Assembly: GCA_027924585.1 (NCBI GenBank)
Contig: BSBM01000779.1
Location: forward strand, 11,125,001-11,189,000
Reading direction: 5' to 3'
From: Larix kaempferi
Lineage: Eukaryota; Streptophyta; Pinopsida; Pinales; Pinaceae
DNA length: 64,000 nucleotides
Of this stretch, positions 56,948 through 64,000 are shown in pieces; position 1 is the stretch's first letter, and the number at the start of each line of letters is the position of its first letter. Position numbers and translations under genes: made by a program. The notes beneath the pieces were generated by a model. The model searched no databases. It saw only the letters and a list, made by a program, of their open reading frames with translations, and was not told where the DNA came from.

Positions 56948-59536
56948 ATGGCAAGAGTCAACACTACTCGTGCAAGGAGGACAAGTAGGAGACTCAGCAG
57001 GGATGCCCAGCTACGATACACCTCGTCCGATGAGGACATAGCACATGATGCTGATAATAACAATGCACACATAGATGTTGAAGAGGAAAATGATACAGAG
57101 CGTGGTGGTGTTATTCCACCATCAACCACAGTTGAAGAGGAAAATGATGCAGATCCTGGAGGTGTTATTCCACAATCAACCACAGTTCAAGGTACAACTT
57201 CCAGTAAGAAGATTAGTGCCATCAGAGGATGGACACAAGAAGACATGAAGGCTACAATAGATGATATAGAGTTCAATGGTTTTTCTATCAGAGTAGCTGC
57301 TAAAAAACATGGGATTCCACCAACATCAATCCATTACTGGATAAATGGCCTAACCCATACCAAGTGAAAAGGACCTCTTACAGTGTTGAGTGCAGAAGAG
57401 GAAGAAGAAGTTGTGGTTTGGTGTGAAGAGATTTCTCAACTAGACCATGGTCTGGAGTTGGTTCAACTCAAATCCACTGTTGCCCAAATCTGTCAAGGGA
57501 GGCCAAACCTCTTCAAAGATGGATTTCCATGGAAATCATGGTGGAGAGGATTTAAACAAAGGCATCCAAAACTTTTGTTACACACAGCAGAGGGGCTTGA
57601 TAGGGATAGAGCTTTCAATCTACACCCTACAGTTGTGACCAGGTTCTATCAGACACTCTCTGATGCATATGAGAAATACTCATACAAAGCAGACCATATA
57701 TTGAACTATGACGAGACTGGATTGCAGGCAGTGATGAATTGTGGCATGCGGGTAATTGCCAAGAGAGGGAGCAGGAATGTGCCCAAAATTCTACCAAAAA
57801 TTAGGGAGTGGATAACTATTGTTTGTTGTGTCAACGGAGTTGGAGCATCAATTCCAAGTTTTTATCTGTTCAAGGGAAAGAATCAACTCAAAAATTACAT
57901 TAAAAACTGTGAACCTGGAGCATGCATGGCTACACACCCCCATGCCTGGATGACAAAAGAACTGTTCTTGAGCTGGATTTGCCACTTTGTTGCCTCTGTC
58001 CCTAGCGGTGTTTCACCTGAAAATAGACACCTGTTGATTTTTTATGGCCATGGAAGCCACGTTGCTATACAAACCATTGAGGAGGAAAACAAGCTAGGCA
58101 TTGATCTGTTGACACTACCTGCACATACCACCCACAGGCTGCAACCTCTAGATGTGAGTGTGTTTGGGCCTTTCAAGTGTTACTTCAGGTCTGAGAGAGC
58201 GTCTTGGATGGCAAAGAACTCGGGGGTAGAGGTGAAGAGGTTCAAATTAGCAGAACTTGCAAGCAAAGCTTTTGCTAGGGCGCTCACGGCCTCAAATATC
58301 AGGGCTGGTTTTAGGCGGACAGGAATATGGCCTTTCAATTCTGATGCTCTTCAACATGACACAGGATGTAGTCAGGCTTTTGATGTTCAGGGGCAAGAGG
58401 ACGCAAATGCTATAGATAACATCATATCACTCTCTCAAGTTCATTGCCAACCACTGGGTGATGACGATGAACATGTAAGTGAAAGTCAGTATGGCACCGA
58501 ACCTGTTTGGGAGAATATAGAAGCTGTTCGAAGGACAGAAACAGAATTAGATGGCCAAGGGATTATTCATAACAATGTTGCCGATTTGAGTGTGAATGGA
58601 TGTGGTGAAGCATTGGTAAACAATAGCGAGGAGTTGAAATTTCCAAGCCAGCCAGAACAGCCCGAGTGGTTGGCAGAGGCCATGAAAAATATGAACAGAC
58701 ACATTGTCACCCCCACCAACGATGAAACCCTTAACCTGCCTTCGATGCCAGCAATCCTTAACAATGAAGCTATACATTATTATGTGCCATTTGGGGGTGT
58801 TGGAGATGAGATTGAACAAAATGAAGATATAGTGGACCAAGAAAATGATGATGAGTCACTCCCACCAAATGAGCCACTACTTGGCCAGTTCCTTAAGTTG
58901 CCACTGGAGAAAGTTGTAGCTCAACTATCTAATCCCACTGTTGAGCATCTTAGATTAAGCAGGAGCTCATAGCTACTAACATTAGAGGACTACATCACCC
59001 TACTGATTGAGGTTGAGCACAAGAAAAAGGAGATGCAGGAATTAAAAGAGAAGAAGAAGGCCTTGGAAAAGGAGAAGAAGGAAGCAAGGACTGTTGCAGC
59101 AGAAAATCGAAGGCAGGAAAGGCTTGTAAGAGTGAAAGAAAGGGAGGAAAGAGAGCGACGGAAATAATTGGAAAGGGAGGAAAGGGAGCAAAGAAAGGCA
59201 CATCAAAGGAATCCAAATGGTCTAGAGAGGATAGAGGTGGTGGACAACCCATTGGATCAGTTTTCAGAGAACAGAAGATTATTCCAGGACCTTATTAACA
59301 TACAGATACCCCAATACCATCAGGCAGGGGGCAATACTATGTATGCCTTCCAAACACCTCTAGTGAACCCAGGGCTATTAGGCTCAAGTCATAACTATGG
59401 TTACTCAATCCTTCCTTGGCTACAAGGAGCAACCTGGCCTGCACCAAATGTTTGCAGCTCAACACAACCAGGTCAAGCATCAGTATCTAACCCAACTAGA
59501 TTGAGTAATGAAGGCAGTCAACCTCCTCACACATAG
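56948..59536 (+). pseudogene. Pogo/Tigger-type transposase with catalytic and nonsense mutations
   Basis: A single frame runs from ATG 56948 to TAG 59536, interrupted only by TGA 57365, TAG 58970 and TAA 59165. In order: Arg-rich N-terminus, acidic linker with a duplicated VEEENDxxxGGVIP segment, psq-type helix-turn-helix (about 57216-57355: GWTQEDM...GFSIRVAAKKHGIPPTSIHYW), CENP-B-like second HTH (FPWKSWWRGFKQRHP, 57526-57570), then the DDE domain (DDE_1, PF03184). Catalytic positions are Asp 57710-57712 in NYDETG, position 2 in the block that normally reads D-G-H-x-SH but here has Tyr (TAT 58043-58045), and Asp 58151-58153 in LQPLDVSVFGPFK. A charged coiled coil (about 59010-59200) and a Gln/Pro-rich tail follow in the same frame. 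The three stops plus D-to-Y make activity very unlikely. Confidence 0.88.
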
Positions 59537-59770
59537 GGTTTTTGTATGGCAGATGATAGATGTTTTGTGTTTGGCATACACATATGAAAGGAAGATTTTG
59601 TTGCTGGGGGGAATTTTGGGTGGTTCCAAAGTTTTTGTTTGACAGATGGAAGATGTGTTTTCTTTGGCATACACATGTGAAAGGTAGATTTTGTTGCAGG
59701 AGGAATTTTGGGTGGTTTCCTAAGCTTTTGTTGCCGGAGGAATTTTGGGTGGTTTCCTAAGATTTTGTTT
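59537..59770. repeat. ~95-bp tandem repeat, 2.4 copies
   Basis: Two units share TTTGGCATACACAT, GAAAGG(A/T)AGATTTTGTTGC and GGAATTTTGGGTGGTT; a partial third unit repeats GGAATTTTGGGTGGTTTCCT. The array directly follows the end of the transposase frame. Confidence 0.88.
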
Positions 59771-62139
59771 GATTCCAATCTGGCAGTCGATATATGTTAG
59801 GCATAACCACAGTAAATGTATCAAGTCCCAACCCACCAAGGACCAACCATATGTATAAATCTCGAATTGCTACTATGTTGAACAAGAATATGCCCTTTAT
59901 GTCAAGTATTGTTTTCTTCATGGCTCTGTCTATTTACTGGACTGCATTCCTTATTAAAACTAATTGCTAGATTTCTTGGTTGGCAAACTAATTTGAATGT
60001 TAAACTAAATTGGATGGTAGACCAACCTGATTGAAAATTTAAATTGAATGCAAGTTTTTCCTAAATGCAATACTGACTTGAATGCAAATCAACTTGAACT
60101 GGATTGATAGTAAGCATTGCAAACAACCGTCGAGCACACAGTTAAAGATTACTTAGGTTAGAGCACACTGCAAGAATGAAAGCAAGTGGTATCACTATTT
60201 CCATGTTGCATATTGCATTACTTCTGGAAGAGTAATGACAATTTTTTAAAGGAGAACCAAAATTCTAGAAAAATACAAAATGAGGGCTAACTGTAGATGG
60301 GGCAAACACATAGGCATGTCCAACATTCAAACAGTCTTTCATCTTCTCTCATACTCTTTTTAGAAATCAATCCAAATTTCACATATTCATCCAATTGGCA
60401 TGTCCAAATCCCATGAACTCGGAATGCCTCCAATTCACAGTCCAAATTATTCATCTAATTGGCATGCCCAAATTATTTCAAAGCGTCACCTTGCATCTCA
60501 AGCATGCATCAATCCTATAATCAACTCCAATAAGAAATTAACAACCATTCCTTACGAATTCAAGCAATCACTGAAAGCAATATAATCATTGAAGGGTTTA
60601 ATGGAGCACTGTTATGGTGTTTTTTTTTATGTCAGAATTTTCCGTAACCTTCAAACCATTAAACCATATCTGAATTTTCCATAACCATGAAACCTTCACT
60701 CAATTATAAAATATACTAAGTTACTATTTGGGTGGAATGAAGACTATCCTAAAGCCGAAACCATGAAACAATGAAACCCTAGAAAACCCTAATCCTATAA
60801 TCAACTCCATTAACAAATTAACAACCATTCATTGCAAATTCATACAATCACTGAACCATAGAAAACCCTAATTAGCATGAACTCAGAATGCATCTAATTG
60901 ACAGTCCAAATTATTGTCTAATTACCATGCCTCTAATTTCAGAATACCTATAATTTCACATGTGCATCTAATTGGCATGCCCAAATGAAGACAGTTCTCC
61001 ATTAAACCATTATCAACTGCATTAAGAAACGAAGACACCAATTTGTTAACACCAAAACTGACCCCCAAGGCTGAAAAGAGGGTAATCTCGGGTAACCACT
61101 AACCAATCTTTGGTTTACGCTTTTGATCAAACATAAACAGAGAGGGCTCTCTCTATAAACTCATAGAATACTGGAAATCTTCAAAGGTGTCAATCAGCGA
61201 AAACATACACCAGCATTCAACATTAAATATATTCAATTACGACAATGCACAGAAGATCAGATTTTTGTTTATGGAACAAAAAACGATTTAAGAGCTATTT
61301 GGTTGAAAATGCATGGATTTCATTTGGGGCGATGGAGTCACATTTAACTGGTTCTGCAAAACATTATTCATAAAGATTTAGCAAACGCATTCACAAGGGC
61401 AAGGTAGCAAGCAACTAGTAGTCAAAGAGATTTAATTTGTGAAACAGAAGAGAGAAGAAAACAGTCCATCAATGTAAGGCATCTAACAAGGATGAATCCT
61501 ACATCAACTTTAGCAGAATATATTTGGTGAAACACTTGGAATAAGCTAAGCAGAGCATAATCTCTATGAATTCTACTTAACTGTCACCCTGATCCAAGCA
61601 TGAAGGAAATATCACAGAATGGAATAACAAAATATAGAAACACATTTACACATGGGAAAAAGAAAGGTACAGACTACCAGACCGATTACATGGGAATCCT
61701 TGTCAAAAACCACAGGCATCAAGCTCTGCAAATTCTATTAAACAGCTCCAAAAAAATGTATTACAAACTGATCATCAAAATACAAATACTTTCTCATAAG
61801 ATTTTTCAACCCTTGTGTCTCTGATTACAACTATATATATAGGTGGCCTTGAGCTCTAGACTCGGCTCCTTCTCAACAGAAATTAGTTACAACCAATTGA
61901 CACCTATCTAACAGCCAAAACGGACATCGTTTGTTGTTGCTATCCTTAAACAAATATATACGGGACAGATTTTAACTGCGATTTATAATTGCATAGCCTC
62001 TTCTCTACATAGTCCAACTATTTTAAACAAAATTACAAAAATACAAAAATGTAGCTGCTGCCAACCGGATTACTTTCATGAGCTCTTCAACTCCTGGATA
62101 CATATATGTTGGATGCTTTTTTGTTTCCCTTGCACCATT
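59771..62139. other. Intergenic, no gene recognised
   Basis: AT-rich. Phrases such as CATCTAATTGGCATG(C/T)CCAAAT and AAACCCTAATCCTATAATCAACTCCATTAA recur between 60380 and 61030, suggesting small duplications. No coding region is supported. Confidence 0.45.
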
Positions 62140-62718
62140 TCATGCTCCCAGTTTTAACTTCGCCTTTCCATATTTCTCGACCAGCTTCCAGTGTTCGGGT
62201 GAAGGTAAATCTTGAGAAGCGAGCTCTTTGAGCAATATTCTCAGTTCAATATGCTCAGTATATGAATAACCCTCGTGAAGAGTTCTAGCCTCTATGAAAG
62301 TTGCTTCCAGTTCAAAATCACCCTTCAGTGCATCAACTAATGCACCACCTGTCAAAGGAGCATCACTGGCGAGGATACCATCTTCATTCACTCTGCGGTC
62401 CCACAACTTAGATCTGTATTCGGCTTTCGTGAGCATGGCTCCATCTTCATACCAAAAGGGAGGCAGCCCATTTACGAACAAAGGATCGAAGGCTTCTCTA
62501 AAGAGTCATGCCTGGGTTGATATGATATCAGTTCCTGACTGAACAACCTGGACTTGCTGGTGTTTATTAATCACCTTCTTAGCTATTAAGATTAATGACA
62601 CTCTGTCTTGGACATTTATAGCTGCAGTTTTCTCATCTGATAGGCCACCTAGGAATTTGACTGCATTCTGGGCATGTTCCAGAGGCTTTTTGTTCAACCT
62701 TTCTTTCACCACTGTCAT
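62140..62718 (-). pseudogene. Coding-like frame of unknown family with one TGA
   Basis: A single minus-strand frame runs from ATG 62718 to the stop at 62140, interrupted by one TGA at 62508-62506 (...DIISTQA/LFREAFDP...). The sequence looks like real protein: a Lys-rich helical start, then FVNGLPPFWYEDGAMLTK, SKLWDRRVNEDGI and EHIELRILLKELASQDLPSP, ending KYGKAKLKLGA. Without the TGA it would be about 192 residues. I cannot assign a family. A selenocysteine or readthrough explanation is not needed; a tryptophan-to-stop change is simpler. Confidence 0.45.
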
Positions 62719-62889
62719 TGTATATACTAAAAACGCTTGATAAGCAAACTTATTCTTCCTACCTATCTTACATTACTGAAATTAATGAAAATGCTTGACC
62801 TTCAAGCTTATTTATATACAACCGATTTCCTACCCTACTTGCTAAGCATAAGGACCAACTCAGGTGATAACATATTCACAATGAAGCCA

Positions 62890-64000
62890 GTCAAGCAAAT
62901 GACTCCCAGATTGAAATCCTGATTTAGCCTCTCCAACCTAAAAAAAGAACTCAGCAAATGATAACCCCAATTGAAAATATTTTTCAATCTCTTCATCCTT
63001 GAACAACACAACTTCCACCTTCTCTGATGATTCCAGCAATTTAGCAAAAGGATCTTCAATAAAATGGAAGAGTCCTACATCTTTATGGCCAATCATGAGA
63101 GCCTCTTCAACGGATTCTTGCTGATTGTTCACATTATCTATGTCACAACAAGGCCAATCAAACTGCAATTCTACTTGCCATCTGCCAAAATGAGTTTTAT
63201 AAATACTTTGAAAAGCATATTCATTTTCTTTGTCAGGAGGTATTGGACAATCAAACATATGTACACCATCCTAATAGAACTGAAGCTCTTCTTGGGTTTC
63301 AATCGAAATGGCATCATGACCTTCAAATGTATTAAAGAAAACAATTCCTTCTAGGGAACAAGAATCTGAAGTCGAATGACATGGAGAAAAGCTCACCTGA
63401 CTATTCTGATCTTCTTCTGAATCATATGACAACTGGAAAAATTGAAGAAAATTTTCATCCCTCTCAGGAGCATAGATATGAAGGTCATCACCAATTTCAT
63501 CCAAAATCTCAGAATTTGGAAATTGCTCTTCTTTATCAAACCCAGCAGAAATATCCTTAAATTTTTCGATAAAATTAAGTGCAACAAACACTTCTTGATA
63601 GGAAATTTTTGAATGTGAAAGAGGGATTTGATTTTATGTTTGGTACTTCTCCTCCCTATGGGAAATTTTTGCTTCTTGGGATTTATTACACACTTGCCTC
63701 TCCTCTTTATCATCACTCTCAAAAAAGAATTGGAAACTTTCCATTTTAGACTTTTGCTTTTGATTAGAAGCCCTGATTCTTTGTTTTATCAATTCAAATG
63801 AGGCATAACAGAGAGGTAAACAATCACTTTCCGCATGTTCATTTTCAGAGGTTTGGTCATGGACAGTGACCTGACTTTCTTTACTAATTGTCCTGGAACT
63901 TGTAAATTTTTCATCCGACTCAATACCCGAGAAGTCTTCTTCATAATCATCATACTCATCATACTTAGGTGGACTGAAATTATTTTTAATATCATTACCA
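62890..64000 (-). pseudogene. Long acidic coding-like frame, family unknown, runs off the window
   Basis: One minus-strand frame is open from the window edge down to about 62938 except for a TAA near 63636 and a TAG at 63273-63271. It begins with an acidic, Tyr-rich stretch (PPKYDEYDDYEEDFSGIESD), then Ser/Glu-rich and Lys/Gln-rich parts, an acidic segment (EILDEIGDDLHIYAPERDEN), and a Phe/Trp-rich part (FGRWQVELQFDWPCCD). The acidic Asp/Tyr stretch is reminiscent of the region between gag and protease in some plant Ty3/gypsy polyproteins, but no CCHC knuckle or protease motif is visible. The 5' part lies outside the window. Confidence 0.4.

Noticed and set aside
62506-62508. TGA as a selenocysteine codon
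   Set aside because: Plants lack the selenocysteine pathway; a Trp-to-stop mutation explains it.

Overview
The window looks like intergenic DNA from a large, repeat-rich plant nuclear genome. The evidence is: spliced genes with GT-AG introns, Ty1/copia and Ty3/gypsy remnants, a plant-type LINE with zf-RVT and RNase H modules, a pogo/Tigger-type transposase, and one gene of the plant-only A_thal_3526 domain family. The density of old, stop-riddled elements and a Penelope-like fold-back element suggest a gymnosperm, but the species cannot be fixed from the sequence. No rRNA, tRNA or CRISPR array was recognised.

Layout. 1-0.5 kb is GAT-type microsatellite. 2.8-6.0 kb (+) is a decayed gene of an unnamed DDE-like transposase family. 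6.9-13.9 kb is a large inverted satellite complex: telomere-like/GATGGT array, ~350-bp satellite, 358-bp satellite, ~360-bp satellite inverted, then the first array inverted. 15.5 kb holds a LINE ORF1 scrap. 16.4-20.8 kb (-) is a six-exon gene of unknown family broken by TAG codons. 24.4-24.9 kb (-) is the one gene that looks intact, an A_thal_3526-domain gene. 25-28.5 kb is very AT-rich.

28.6-38.3 kb (-) is the most interesting locus: a spliced gene with a ParB-like domain followed by a circularly permuted DNA N6/N4 methyltransferase domain, an architecture familiar from phages and bacteria. It carries stops and frameshifts. One exon holds a MITE-like insertion, and one small intron is split by a 5.7-kb insertion flanked by 101-bp copies of that intron. 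The insertion holds a Ty3/gypsy gag remnant, unrecognised exons and a copia solo LTR with a perfect 5-bp target duplication.

39.3-42.4 kb (+) is the 3' half of a Ty1/copia element with its 3' LTR, a relative of the solo LTR. 44-46.9 kb is a degenerate CAACATAA array interrupted by a 1.54-kb inverted-repeat element with a 12-bp target duplication and hammerhead-like cores in both arms. 47.7-52.7 kb (-) is a decayed LINE carrying a nested 778-bp element. 56.9-59.5 kb (+) is a pogo-type transposase whose second catalytic Asp has become Tyr. 62.1-64.0 kb (-) holds two coding-like stretches of unknown family.

Nothing here forms an operon or pathway. The genes relate mainly as successive layers of insertion and decay. 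Many disabling stops are of the kind expected from deamination of methylated cytosine (CAG to TAG, CGA to TGA), which fits silenced plant transposons. All domain calls were made by eye from translated motifs; none was checked against a database.
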